DNA of 64,000 bases from Olsenella sp. KGMB02461 (lineage in GTDB: Bacteria; Actinomycetota; Coriobacteriia; Coriobacteriales; Atopobiaceae): NCBI RefSeq assembly GCF_012584445.1, contig NZ_JABAHI010000008.1:682001-746000 (forward strand), read 5' to 3'. The position numbers were made by a program, and so were the translations under genes. The notes under the pieces are model-generated. The model saw nothing but the letters and a program-made list of their open reading frames with translations, did no database searches and had not been told where the DNA came from. Below, one piece after another: positions 42,986 through 50,537 of the stretch (positions within the stretch are counted from its first letter, which is position 1; each line of letters begins with the position of its first letter).

Positions 42986-44482
42986 CTAAATTCGTCGCTC
43001 GCTATGGCTGGCGCGCTCGCGCTCTTCTCGCGCCAGCTGGCTGCGAAGGGAAGAGAGGCCGGGCTCGAGCCCTACAGGATAGAGCTGCGGATTGAGGAAG
43101 CGGCGGGTAGCTGCATCCAGATACATCAATGCGTCGCGGCAACGTTGACGCGCTTGGATGATGGTCCCGTTCTGGCCAGTGCCCTTGCCTCCCAACACCA
43201 TGGGCACCAAGACGTCTGAGGCCTCCGCACCGCGAAAGTCATAGACCGTGTCTGCGTCGAGGACATTGACGGCAAAGTCGTCTTGAGAGGGATCGCGATA
43301 CTCGTCATCTACAATCACGTCGCCAATGGGCACGCCGGCAGCGTCGCGATAGCGCACCAGACGCTGGACGCCTGGGATGGTGCGCTTATAGGCCATCTCA
43401 GAAAGCTTCATAGTGGGCTGCCATTGGGCTTCTCCCTCGCTCTTGTAGGCAGAGAGCTTGTAGACGCCTCCCAAAGAGGGCTGGGGGTCGCAGGTGGCGA
43501 GTTTGGTGCCCACTCCAAAGGAGTCGATGGGAGCGCCTTGGGCAAAGAGCGACTGGATGGTGTATTCGTCCAGGTCGTTGGATGCGCTGATCTTTACGTA
43601 ATCCAAGCCCTCTTCGTCAAAACGCGCACGGGCCATCTTGGAGAGTTTTGCCAAATCGCCGGAGTCGATGCGCACGGCGGCCAGACGCTCGCCTGCGGCC
43701 TCCATCTCCTTGGCCACCACGATGGCGTTCTCGATTCCCTGCACCACGTCATAGGTATCGAGCAGCAGCACGCAGTTCTTGGGGAACGACTTGGCAAAGG
43801 CACGGAAGGCGTCGATCTCTTTGGGAAAGGCCATGACCCAGCTATGGGCATGGGTGCCAAAGACCGGTATGCCGTAGATCTTTCCTGCGAGCACATTGGA
43901 AGTGGAACTGGCGCCGCCAATATAGCTGGCACGCGCCACGGCCAGGCCGCCATCAGGGCCTTGAGCGCGACGAAGGCCAAAGTCGCTCACCGTATGACCC
44001 TCGGCCGCCTGTACCACGCGGGCTGTCTTGGTGGCCACCAGAGACTGGAAATTCACCAGGTTGAGCAATGCGGTCTCGATAAGCTGGCAGGCAATGATAG
44101 GCCCTTGGACGCGAACCAGGGGCTCTCGAGGAAATACAATGTCGCCTTCTTGCACCGCATAGATATCGAGATCCATAGAGAAGGCAGCCAAATAGTCTAA
44201 GAATCCTTCCTTGAACATGGGGCCGCCGCCAGGCGCCTCAAGAGAGCGCAGGTACTCGATGGAGTCTGGCTCAAACTTGAAGTTTTCCACCAGGTCTGCG
44301 ATTTGGCCCGTGCCGCAGGCTACGGTATAACCGCCGCCAAAGGGGTTCTCGCGAAAGAACACCGTGAAGGCGCCAAGGGTGCCTGTCATACCGGCTTCCC
44401 AAAACCCCTGAGCCATAGTGAGCTCATAGAGGTCTGTATTGAGAGCCACATCGGTGGGCACGGTGCGATCAGTGAGGGACAT
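42986..44482 (-). CDS. pncB: Nicotinate phosphoribosyltransferase
   Basis: 498 residues. N-terminal NTDLYELTMAQGFWEAG, central FGLRRAQGPDGGLAVARASYIGGASSTSN, GTHAHSWVMAF with the regulatory His, then IDSGDLAKLSKMARARFDEEG and SASNDLDEYTIQSLFAQGAPIDSFGVGT. It makes nicotinate mononucleotide from nicotinate and PRPP, the first step of NAD salvage. ATG 44482 has GGAGG six bases upstream. The Arg/Glu-rich tail (REERERASHSERR) is extra. Confidence 0.95.
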   Translation of the reverse strand: MSLTDRTVPTDVALNTDLYELTMAQGFWEAGMTGTLGAFTVFFRENPFGGGYTVACGTGQIADLVENFKFEPDSIEYLRSLEAPGGGPMFKEGFLDYLAAFSMDLDIYAVQEGDIVFPREPLVRVQGPIIACQLIETALLNLVNFQSLVATKTARVVQAAEGHTVSDFGLRRAQGPDGGLAVARASYIGGASSTSNVLAGKIYGIPVFGTHAHSWVMAFPKEIDAFRAFAKSFPKNCVLLLDTYDVVQGIENAIVVAKEMEAAGERLAAVRIDSGDLAKLSKMARARFDEEGLDYVKISASNDLDEYTIQSLFAQGAPIDSFGVGTKLATCDPQPSLGGVYKLSAYKSEGEAQWQPTMKLSEMAYKRTIPGVQRLVRYRDAAGVPIGDVIVDDEYRDPSQDDFAVNVLDADTVYDFRGAEASDVLVPMVLGGKGTGQNGTIIQARQRCRDALMYLDAATRRFLNPQLYPVGLEPGLSSLRSQLAREERERASHSERRI

Positions 44483-44702
44483 TGGTCCTCCAGTCAGAAA
44501 GCTTGAAAGCGCAAGGCCTTAGGAAGGCATGAATACCCTTCATAGTAACGTGCTTGCGCGATGGTTACGGCCCTAAGCATCAAGCAGACATAGGGCTGCA
44601 ATTAAATTAGTATCTCATTTAAGGGACCAAAGCCACTGCGCGACGGAGGCTTCGGCTGCTTCAGAGATGCCAGCCATCAATGCTGTGCCCCTAAACAAAA
44701 AG

Positions 44703-44735
44703 CGCCAAGGCACTCATGGGGAGTGTCTTGGCGCA
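44703..44735 (-). terminator. Terminator of the small-protein cluster
   Basis: GCGCCAAGRCACTC and its complement; on the minus strand followed by TTTTTGTTT, 25 bp past the stop of the tail-anchored small protein gene. Confidence 0.85.
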
Positions 44736-44758
44736 AAGCCTGCATCTTGCAACAATAC

Positions 44759-45064
44759 CTACTTTGGGGCGGTAACTACATAGATGATGCCGGCGATGAG
44801 CAATACGAAGCAAATGGCCAGGACGATCTTTTGAGCCACTGGCATACGCAGATCTTCGTCTGGCTCCATACGCTGACGCGCTTGTTCGAGCTGAGCGTCT
44901 TCCGCGGCTCGCTGAGCCTGTTGGGCTTTCTCGGCACGCAACTGCTCAAGCTCGGCGCGCTCCCTCTGAGCAGCTTCCTGCTCTTGGCGGGCGGCCTTCT
45001 CGGCACGCAGTTGCTCTAGCTCGGCGCGCTCTTGATCGGTGAGCGAGCTGTTCTGATCTGCCAT
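44759..45064 (-). CDS. Small tail-anchored coiled-coil protein
   Basis: 101 residues. Two near-identical copies of RAELEQLRAEKA form a charged coiled coil (about 13-70), then a single hydrophobic segment at the C-terminus (KIVLAICFVLLIAGIIYVV) followed by TAPK. It would sit in the membrane with the coiled coil in the cytosol. ATG 45064 has GGGAG upstream. The internal repeat has TTCTCGGCA words in both units (44927, 44997). Function unknown. Confidence 0.7.
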   Translation of the reverse strand: MADQNSSLTDQERAELEQLRAEKAARQEQEAAQRERAELEQLRAEKAQQAQRAAEDAQLEQARQRMEPDEDLRMPVAQKIVLAICFVLLIAGIIYVVTAPK

Positions 45065-45091
45065 AGGTCTCCCTATCTGTCGAGGTCGAGG

Positions 45092-45310
45092 CTACTTGTC
45101 CTCAGCCTCCATCTCGGCGACCAGGACATCTTTGGCTGCTTTGGCCTCGGCTTTGTCGGCCTCGCGCTCAGATTCAAGGCCATGCCCGAGCTTGCCCTCA
45201 TGCTCTTCGAGCTGCTCGTGCTCAGCCTTGACAGCCTCTTCGCGCTCCATCTTTTCTTTGCCGCCAATACCGGAACGGTTGTTTAGCGGCTCATCATAGA
45301 TATATGCCAT
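45092..45310 (-). CDS. Small charged protein of unknown function
   Basis: 72 residues; after MAYIYDEPLNNRSGIGGKEK the rest is a Glu/Lys/Ala helix (EREEAVKAEHEQLEEHEGKLG). ATG 45310 has GAGGAG upstream. It is the middle of three short genes on one strand with spacings of 27 and 56 bp. Confidence 0.65.
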   Translation of the reverse strand: MAYIYDEPLNNRSGIGGKEKMEREEAVKAEHEQLEEHEGKLGHGLESEREADKAEAKAAKDVLVAEMEAEDK

Positions 45311-45366
45311 GTTGGCTCCTCACAAAAGAGGGCGCGCGCAAGTGGGCGCCCTGCCGACAGTTGAGG

Positions 45367-45609
45367 CTAACGGCCAATCTCCTCATCGCGCATGGTCTCA
45401 TAGTCAGAGTCGTACTGCGTTTGACGAAGATAACCCTTCTCCTCGTTCTCGATCATGTCTTCCCGAGCGGCTTTGAGCGTCTCGCGATGCTTCTTGGCAG
45501 CCTCGTGGCGGTTGTCGAGCGCCTCTTGCTCAGCCTCGGTCATCTCTTGGGGACGGTCGAGATTCTTGGATTCTTGAGTCTCTTGGTCACGGTCGAAGTA
45601 ATCGAACAT
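45367..45609 (-). CDS. Small charged helical protein of unknown function
   Basis: 80 residues, MFDYFDRDQETQESKNLDR then a Glu/Ala/Arg helix (EMTEAEQEALDNRHEAAKKHRETLKAAREDMIENEE). ATG 45609 has AGGAGG five bases upstream; an earlier in-frame start at 45639 has none. First of the three-gene cluster; a membrane-associated complex with the tail-anchored protein is conceivable but not shown. Confidence 0.65.
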   Translation of the reverse strand: MFDYFDRDQETQESKNLDRPQEMTEAEQEALDNRHEAAKKHRETLKAAREDMIENEEKGYLRQTQYDSDYETMRDEEIGR

Positions 45610-45795
45610 GTCTCCTCCTAAGATGCCAGACACGATCATCTGGCGTGGTCTATACCCTGAAGCCTGATGGACAAAAGGGCTTTACCCAATCTCTGTAAAA
45701 CTCGGAGACCTAAATGAGGGATTCGTCCATAAATCAACGGTCTGCGGCAGGTAAACATATCTATGTTGGGCCACGCATTGGGAGGCTTTTTTGAG

Positions 45796-46737
45796 CTACA
45801 GCTCAGGGCCCTTCACCCCCGTGGTGTCGAAGGCGGGCACAAAACTCTCCGACACCGTGCCGCCTTGTTGCCACCACAGCCGCTCGAATCCCAGGTCGTC
45901 GGCATGATCGAGCACAAGCTCGTACTCTTCCGGGCTCACTGTGAGCGCCAGCTCGTCCGCACGGGCCCGGCAGCGCTCGTTGGGGGTGTACTGGTTCATG
46001 ACCGAAAGGTCGCAATCATTGCCACAAATATCCCATACCCGATCAAGCGCTGCGCAGGAATCCTGAGCGTGACCGGGCATCACCAGGTGGCGCACCACGA
46101 TGCCTTGAGCAAGCGTGCCGTCTTCGCGCTCCACTCGCCCTCCCTTGGCAGCCGTCACTTCATGCATGGCGCGCAATGCGGCTGCGGCCATCTCGGGATA
46201 GGTTGGGGCTGCCGAGAAACGCTGTGCCACCTGACTCGAGGCATATTTGAAGTCAGGAAGCCAGATGTCGATGTAGGGTTCCAACTCATAGATAAGCTGG
46301 GGATCCTCAAAACCCGAGCTATTGCAAAGGATGGGCAGCATGAGCCCGGCTTCTTTGGCCTGTGCGATAGCCGCAGCCACCGTGGGCGCAAAGTGGAGGG
46401 CAGTCACTAGATTTATGTTGAGCGCTCCTTGGGCTTGCAGCTCGAGCATTATGGCTGCCAAGCGCCCCTCGTTTATCTCAACCCCAAAGCCACCAGAGCT
46501 GATCTCATGGTTTTGACAAAAGATGCAGCCCATGGGGCACCCCGAAAAGAAGATGGCGCCCGAACCGACCTCTCCCGAGATGGGAGGCTCCTCCCAATAA
46601 TGAAGTGCCGCGCGTGCCACTTTGAGCTGGGAGGTCATGCCGCAAAGGCCGCGCTGGCCTGCCGCGCGGTCAACGCCGCACCTACGGGGACACAGGGTGC
46701 ATTGGTGATAGATAGCGGGGTCGAGAAGCTGCGCCAT
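45796..46737 (-). CDS. Radical SAM protein, PflA-like (COG1313 type)
   Basis: 313 residues. The radical SAM cluster motif is FFSGCPMGCIFCQNHEIS (CxxxCxxC). An extra N-terminal Cys set (CTLCPRRCGVDRAAGQRGLCG) matches the COG1313 group of PflX-like activases. A TIM-barrel half follows with NINLVTALHFAP, CNSSGFE and LPDFKYAS. The partner protein is not evident. ATG 46737 has no strong ribosome-binding site in view. It lies just downstream of tRNA-Ala. Confidence 0.88.
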   Translation of the reverse strand: MAQLLDPAIYHQCTLCPRRCGVDRAAGQRGLCGMTSQLKVARAALHYWEEPPISGEVGSGAIFFSGCPMGCIFCQNHEISSGGFGVEINEGRLAAIMLELQAQGALNINLVTALHFAPTVAAAIAQAKEAGLMLPILCNSSGFEDPQLIYELEPYIDIWLPDFKYASSQVAQRFSAAPTYPEMAAAALRAMHEVTAAKGGRVEREDGTLAQGIVVRHLVMPGHAQDSCAALDRVWDICGNDCDLSVMNQYTPNERCRARADELALTVSPEEYELVLDHADDLGFERLWWQQGGTVSESFVPAFDTTGVKGPEL

Positions 46738-46751
46738 AGGGGCTCCAAACT

Positions 46752-46779
46752 AAAAAAGGACGCTCTGCTCAAGCGTCCT
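46752..46779 (-). terminator. Terminator of tRNA-Ala
   Basis: On the minus strand AGGACGCT pairs with AGCGTCCT followed by TTTTTT. Confidence 0.85.
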
Positions 46780-46810
46780 CTTAAGAAAGGCATTACGCCT
46801 TGGAAATATG

Positions 46811-46886
46811 TGGTGGAGACGAAGGGAATCGAACCCTCGGCCTCTGCCATGCGACGGCAGCGCTCTCCCAGCTGAGCTACGTCCCC
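46811..46886 (-). tRNA. tRNA-Ala (anticodon CGC)
   Basis: Cloverleaf: acceptor GGGGACG/CGTCTCC (with a G-T pair), D-arm GCTC/GAGC, anticodon stem CTGCC/GGCAG with loop GTCGCAT (anticodon CGC), T-arm GAGGG/CCCTT with TTCGATT, discriminator A and encoded CCA. Confidence 0.96.
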
Positions 46887-46904
46887 TTGGGAAGTGCATC
46901 GCTG

Positions 46905-46934
46905 AGTATGGCAGACCACAGGCAAAGCTGTCAA
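46905..46934 (-). promoter_or_regulatory. Promoter of tRNA-Ala
   Basis: On the minus strand a consensus -35 TTGACA (46929-46934), 18-bp spacer and -10 CATACT (46905-46910) lie just upstream of the tRNA. Confidence 0.75.
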
Positions 46935-47145
46935 TGTAAAAGGCCAGGATGCTAAAAAGAATGCATCCTGGCCTGGTAATTGCTAGTCGACCTCGCGGGA
47001 CGATAATGAACCCACCTCTCAAAGGTGGGTGTCCTCGTCGTCGGTTCCAGCTTCCTCATCAACGGAGGATACCTGTACTGAGATCGAGATGCGGACTCCC
47101 TGAAAAAACTTGTCGGTTCACCCAGTTTGTACCGCGAAGATCGAC
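46935..47145 (-). ncRNA. ssrS: Candidate 6S RNA
   Basis: A ~200-nt minus-strand transcript unit with no ORF. The two ends pair as a 13-bp stem (47133-47145 with 46986-46998, one bulge). On the 3' side of the middle is a small hairpin ACCCACCTTTGAGAGGTGGGT (47012-47032 in plus coordinates), as in the 6S central bubble, and an apical hairpin TCCTC/GAGGA lies near 47060-47080. A promoter (47152-47180) precedes it and a perfect terminator (46941-46974) ends it. The shape fits 6S RNA, the sigma-70 holoenzyme inhibitor; the assignment is by architecture only. Confidence 0.5.
46941..46974 (-). terminator. Terminator of the candidate 6S RNA
   Basis: AGGCCAGGATGC and its exact complement around a 10-base loop; on the minus strand followed by TTTTACATT. 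Confidence 0.8.
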
Positions 47146-47151
47146 AACCTC

Positions 47152-47180
47152 ATCTTACCCAACCCTTATTTTCTAGTCAC
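47152..47180 (-). promoter_or_regulatory. Promoter of the candidate 6S RNA
   Basis: Minus strand: -35 GTGACT (47175-47180), 17-bp spacer, -10 TAAGAT (47152-47157). The closing stem of the RNA begins seven bases later at 47145. Confidence 0.55.
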
Positions 47181-47365
47181 GAGCACGTTCCAGAAGACCG
47201 CAAACGCTACCATTTCTGCGGAAAACGGCATCTGGATGCCCAGACGGGCCTTTACGAGCTCGCAAGGTCTGTGGGGGCATTTGGGGAAGAAGCTCGCCTG
47301 ACGTACACTAAGAGCTCCAAGACAATGGCAGGCGCGCCCAAGCAGCGCCCTAGAAAGGAGCACAG

Positions 47366-48538
47366 GTGGCCCTACTATCGTGGTTTCCCTATGCCTGTGT
47401 CTTTCTGGCCGCGCTTTTGGGTTGCGTGATCACCACCCCAATCGCTCGCAGGATTGCCGTACGCGCAGGCGCCATCGATGTGCCCTCGCGCAGGCGCGTC
47501 AACACGCATCCCATCCCCCGCATGGGCGGCATCGCCATCTTTCTAGGCTTGGCTGCTGCAGCTGTGGTGCAATGGCTTGGCACCACCTATTTGGGTTGGC
47601 CGGTGGTGCTTGTGTCCAGCCCCAAGCTCTCTGTTACCTACCACGGCATCGTGGCTTCGATGGTCGCCATTTTCATAGTGGGCCTGGTAGACGACGTCAA
47701 GTCGCTCAAACCGCTCCCCAAGCTCATAGGCCAGATCTTGGCAGCCACCATTGCTGCGGCCAGCGGCCTATTGATAGGCAATATCGTGAACCCCTTTGGA
47801 GGCCCAGAGATCGCCTTAGGCCCCCTGGCCTACCCTGTGACCATCATCTATCTGGTAGCCTTCGCCAATATCGTCAACCTCATCGACGGCTTGGACGGCC
47901 TCGCAGCGGGCATCACCTGCATTTCCAGTTTCACCATGTTCATCTTGTCCATGCTTTCCGGTCGAGCAGACGCCGCCACCTTTGCCTTGGCCCTCTGTGG
48001 CTCTACTCTGGGCTTTTTGCGCTACAACTTCTCCCCCGCCTGCATCTTCATGGGCGATTCCGGATCGCTCTTGCTGGGCTTCAGCCTGGGCTGCATATCG
48101 CTGCTCTCCGTCACCCGCGTGGCAGGCATCACCACCCTGCTGCTGCCCTTGGTGCTCGCCGGCATCCCCATCATCGACACCTTCTCGGCCATCGTCCGCC
48201 GTAAGCGCGCCCATGTCTCGGTGGGCCAAGCCGATCGCGGCCACATCCACCACCGCCTCATTGCCGAAGGATTCGATCAGCGCCAAGCGGTAGTTCTCAT
48301 CTACCTTTGGACCGCTGCCCTCTGCCTAGGCGCCGTCATCATGACCCAGGTGGAGGTAGGCCCCCGCATTGCGGTCTTTTGCCTGCTTGTGGCCATGTCT
48401 GCCGTCTTTGTGATCAAGCTCAAGCTTTTCCAGCCAGTACTGCTCCACCATTATGACGACCAAGGCAATGATGAGCTCATTGGCCCCGACGACCCCAGCT
48501 TCAAAGAAGAGGCCCATCGCCAACACATGGACTCCTAG
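47366..48538 (+). CDS. Undecaprenyl-phosphate sugar-1-phosphate transferase (WecA/TagO-like)
   Basis: 390 residues, about eleven hydrophobic segments. Family motifs: VNTHPIPRMGGIAIFLG near the start, IVGLVDDVKSLKP (DD motif), ANIVNLIDGLDGLAAG (catalytic Asp), FMGDSGSLLLGF, and the cytosolic loop ADRGHIHHRL. It starts lipid-linked synthesis of a cell-wall glycopolymer by moving GlcNAc-1-P onto undecaprenyl phosphate. Start GTG 47366 with AAAGGAG five bases upstream. The last ~30 residues are hydrophilic and His/Asp-rich. Confidence 0.93.
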   Translation: MALLSWFPYACVFLAALLGCVITTPIARRIAVRAGAIDVPSRRRVNTHPIPRMGGIAIFLGLAAAAVVQWLGTTYLGWPVVLVSSPKLSVTYHGIVASMVAIFIVGLVDDVKSLKPLPKLIGQILAATIAAASGLLIGNIVNPFGGPEIALGPLAYPVTIIYLVAFANIVNLIDGLDGLAAGITCISSFTMFILSMLSGRADAATFALALCGSTLGFLRYNFSPACIFMGDSGSLLLGFSLGCISLLSVTRVAGITTLLLPLVLAGIPIIDTFSAIVRRKRAHVSVGQADRGHIHHRLIAEGFDQRQAVVLIYLWTAALCLGAVIMTQVEVGPRIAVFCLLVAMSAVFVIKLKLFQPVLLHHYDDQGNDELIGPDDPSFKEEAHRQHMDS

Positions 48539-48674
48539 CCAGATTCTTGAAGGGGCGGAGCCTATCTTGCCCAGCGAGTTCTTCGCGCAGCGAAGCAGCT
48601 TGGATAGACCCGCCCCTCCCATGACCTTCGGGCACGGCACATGACATGGGCTTTTAGGACAGATAGCGTGCTGT

Positions 48675-48710
48675 GATTAGGGGTGTTGACTTGCGTCAAC
48701 ACCCCTAATC
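48675..48710. terminator. Perfect 16-bp hairpin
   Basis: GATTAGGGGTGTTGAC, loop TTGC, then the exact complement. The apex matches the hairpin at 2535-2568. There is no clear U-tract; it may still end the WecA-like transcript. Confidence 0.55.
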
Positions 48711-48783
48711 TGTAGACCAAATTCACCTTCACTATTTACAAATACTCTTTGTTCACAAGTGCTCTTTGCGCTCAGAAGGGGGA

Positions 48784-48813
48784 CAGTGTGAAAGCAGGGC
48801 TGCTTTCACACTG
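48784..48813. repeat. Perfect 14-bp inverted repeat with 2-base centre
   Basis: CAGTGTGAAAGCAG, GG, then its exact complement. No promoter or gene adjoins; it could be a REP-like hairpin or a protein site. Confidence 0.5.
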
Positions 48814-48890
48814 CAAAACCCCGGCTAAATCATGGAAGGTCAAAAGCAGGCCTGCCTGTAAGATGGGGACGCAGGGCAGATGAGGTTTGG

Positions 48891-49230
48891 ACTGGGCGCC
48901 GCTTCATGCCTACTAAGTACCATTTCGCGCCTACTAAGTACTTAGTAGGCCGATTTCGCCCAAAATCTGCGTCTTATTTTATTTAAGTACTACATCACCC
49001 AAGCTCACAGAGTTGGTTGCATATTAAATTGTACTTAGTAGGCGCGTGCCGGAGGAAATGTACTTAGTAGGCGCCAGCGTTGTCTCTCTTCTGCATCTTG
49101 GTCCCGCAGGCCCCACAGACCACCTTTTTCATCGAGCCCTCCTACCACTAGGATGTAACGGCCCGGTTCTGCTGCCTTTAGCTGGGGCACTACTGCATTG
49201 GATAGCGCACTTTCTGTCCGGGTCCCTTAA
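48891..49230. repeat. 340-bp dispersed intergenic element, copy 2
   Basis: Same orientation as 2157-2500. All four sites are perfect here: 48908-48920 forward, 48929-48950 as a perfect 22-bp palindrome (half GCCTACTAAGT), then 49032-49043 and 49061-49072 reversed. The AT-rich core between the inner sites is almost unchanged from copy 1. The 22-codon CxxC frame is at its right side. Confidence 0.75.
49064..49132 (-). CDS. 22-codon micro-ORF with CxxC, copy 2
   Basis: ATG 49132 has an ideal AGGAGG five bases upstream. The peptide begins MKKVVCGACGTKMQK and ends at a TAA formed by the TACTTAGTAGGC site. It resembles the first half of a transposase zinc ribbon. Translation is plausible from the ribosome-binding site, but divergence from copy 1 argues against selection on the peptide. 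Confidence 0.3.
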   Translation of the reverse strand: MKKVVCGACGTKMQKRDNAGAY

Positions 49231-49269
49231 GCCGAAATATGCTCCAACCTTGGGCGGCAGGGTTTCTCG

Positions 49270-49314
49270 GCATAAAAAACGGCCCTGCACCCAAAGAGAT
49301 GCAGGGCCGATTGG
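49270..49314 (-). terminator. Terminator of infC-rpmI-rplT
   Basis: On the minus strand CGGCCCTGCA pairs with TGCAGGGCCG and is followed by TTTTTTA, which runs directly into a TGCCGAGAAACCC word (49260-49272). Confidence 0.9.
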
Positions 49315-49324
49315 CAATGCGAGG

Positions 49325-49684
49325 TTACTGGGCCAGGGCCTTCTTGGCGACCTCGGCCAACTGGGCGAAGGTGGCCTCGTCCTCGTAGGCGATCTGGGCG
49401 AGCACCTTGCGGTCCAGCTCGACGCCGGCGAGCTTCAGGCCGTGCATGAAGTTGGAGTAGTTGAGCTCGTTCATGCGGGCGGCAGCGTTGATGCGCTGGA
49501 TCCAGAGCTTGCGGATGTCGCGCTTCTTGTTGCGACGATCGCGGTACTGGTACTGCATGGAGTGGCGGCTCTGCTCCTTCATGCCGCGCAGGGTGCGCGA
49601 AGAAGTGCCGTAGTAACCCTTGGTACGCTCTTGAAGAGTGTGACGACGCTTTTTGGCGTTAACGGCGCGCTTGACTCGTGCCAT
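49325..49684 (-). CDS. rplT: 50S ribosomal protein L20
   Basis: 119 residues, basic N-terminal tail ([25 protein letters not shown]) and the conserved [20 protein letters not shown]. Assembles early on 23S rRNA; in some bacteria it also represses its own operon. ATG 49684 has AGGAG nine bases upstream. Last gene of infC-rpmI-rplT. Confidence 0.97.
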   Translation of the reverse strand: MARVKRAVNAKKRRHTLQERTKGYYGTSSRTLRGMKEQSRHSMQYQYRDRRNKKRDIRKLWIQRINAAARMNELNYSNFMHGLKLAGVELDRKVLAQIAYEDEATFAQLAEVAKKALAQ

Positions 49685-49774
49685 GAAAATCAACTCCTAA
49701 CAGGGGCCGCAGAATGCGGCGCAAAGGACCGCGCAACGCGGTCAAAGACATGAGTGGGACGGGAAAAGCGCGAG

Positions 49775-49969
49775 CTACTTGCCCATGCGCTGGGAGACGA
49801 CCTTGGCGTCGCAGGGCTCCAGGAGCTCCTCTTTGCGGAAGCTGCGGATGCGCTTGGGCGACTTCTTGGTGAGGATGTGGCTCTTGAAGGCCTTGGCGTG
49901 CATGATCTTGCCGGTGCCGGTGCGACGGAAGCGCTTGGCGGTGCCCTTGTGGGTCTTCATCTTAGGCAT
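49775..49969 (-). CDS. rpmI: 50S ribosomal protein L35
   Basis: 64 residues: [22 protein letters not shown] and [18 protein letters not shown] 49969 has AAGGAG seven bases upstream; it starts one base after the infC stop. Confidence 0.97.
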   Translation of the reverse strand: MPKMKTHKGTAKRFRRTGTGKIMHAKAFKSHILTKKSPKRIRSFRKEELLEPCDAKVVSQRMGK

Positions 49970-49970
49970 A

Positions 49971-50537
49971 CTAGTTCTCCTTCTTATCCTGGGAGTCTTC
50001 GGGGGTCTTCTCGTCGAAGGCGCCCTTGATGGGAGCAACCAGCATGTGCATGTTGCGGCCTTCCATCTTGGGCTGAGACTCTACGGTGGCATAGGGCTTG
50101 AGGTCGTCGGCGAGGCGCTCGAGCACGTTGAGGCCCTGCTCGGGATGTGCCATCTCGCGACCGCGGAACATAATGGTGATTTTTACGCGCGCGCCCTTCT
50201 TGAGGAAGCGCAGCACGTGACCTTTTTTGGTCTCATAGTCGCCGGTGTCGATCTTGGGACGGAACTTCATCTCTTTGATCTCGACCTTTTGCTGGTTCTT
50301 GCGAGCGGCCTTTTGCTTGATAGCCTGCTCGTACTTGTACTTGCCGTAGTCCATCACCTTGCAAACGGGGGGCTCGGCATTGGGGGCGATCTCTACCAGG
50401 TCGAGGTTTTGCTCGTCCGCGATGCGCTGGGCATCGCGAATGCCAAAGAGGCCGAGCTGCGAGCCATCGACGCCGATGAGACGGCAGGTACGGGCGTTGA
50501 TTTGGCCGTTGATGCGAGGTCCATCGTTCTTGGCTAT
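49971..50537 (-). CDS. infC: Translation initiation factor IF-3, probable ATA start
   Basis: About 188 residues. N-domain with [32 protein letters not shown] and [26 protein letters not shown]-domain with [19 protein letters not shown] and [25 protein letters not shown]. It checks initiator tRNA on the 30S subunit. No ATG/GTG/TTG sits at the expected N-terminus: the reading after AAAGGTAGGTGTTTTAAC begins with ATA (50537). Rare start codons on infC are a known autoregulatory device. An ATG at 50570 is 11 codons longer but has a poor ribosome-binding site. A ~13-residue Asp/Lys/Glu-rich tail follows. Confidence 0.93.
   Translation of the reverse strand: MAKNDGPRINGQINARTCRLIGVDGSQLGLFGIRDAQRIADEQNLDLVEIAPNAEPPVCKVMDYGKYKYEQAIKQKAARKNQQKVEIKEMKFRPKIDTGDYETKKGHVLRFLKKGARVKITIMFRGREMAHPEQGLNVLERLADDLKPYATVESQPKMEGRNMHMLVAPIKGAFDEKTPEDSQDKKEN

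Larger units (their letters stand above)
48539..48890. other. Palindrome-dense intergenic stretch
   Basis: No gene. It holds a GGGGCGG.../CCGCCCC arm pair (48554-48618) just after the wecA-like gene and two perfect hairpins annotated separately. The dispersed 340-bp element begins at its right edge. Confidence 0.5.

Noticed and set aside
46975-47145. tmRNA, SRP RNA or RNase P RNA instead of 6S
   Set aside because: No tRNA-like end or tag ORF, no GGAAG/GNAR SRP loop arrangement and no RNase P conserved cores were recognised; the overall rod with central bubble best suits 6S.
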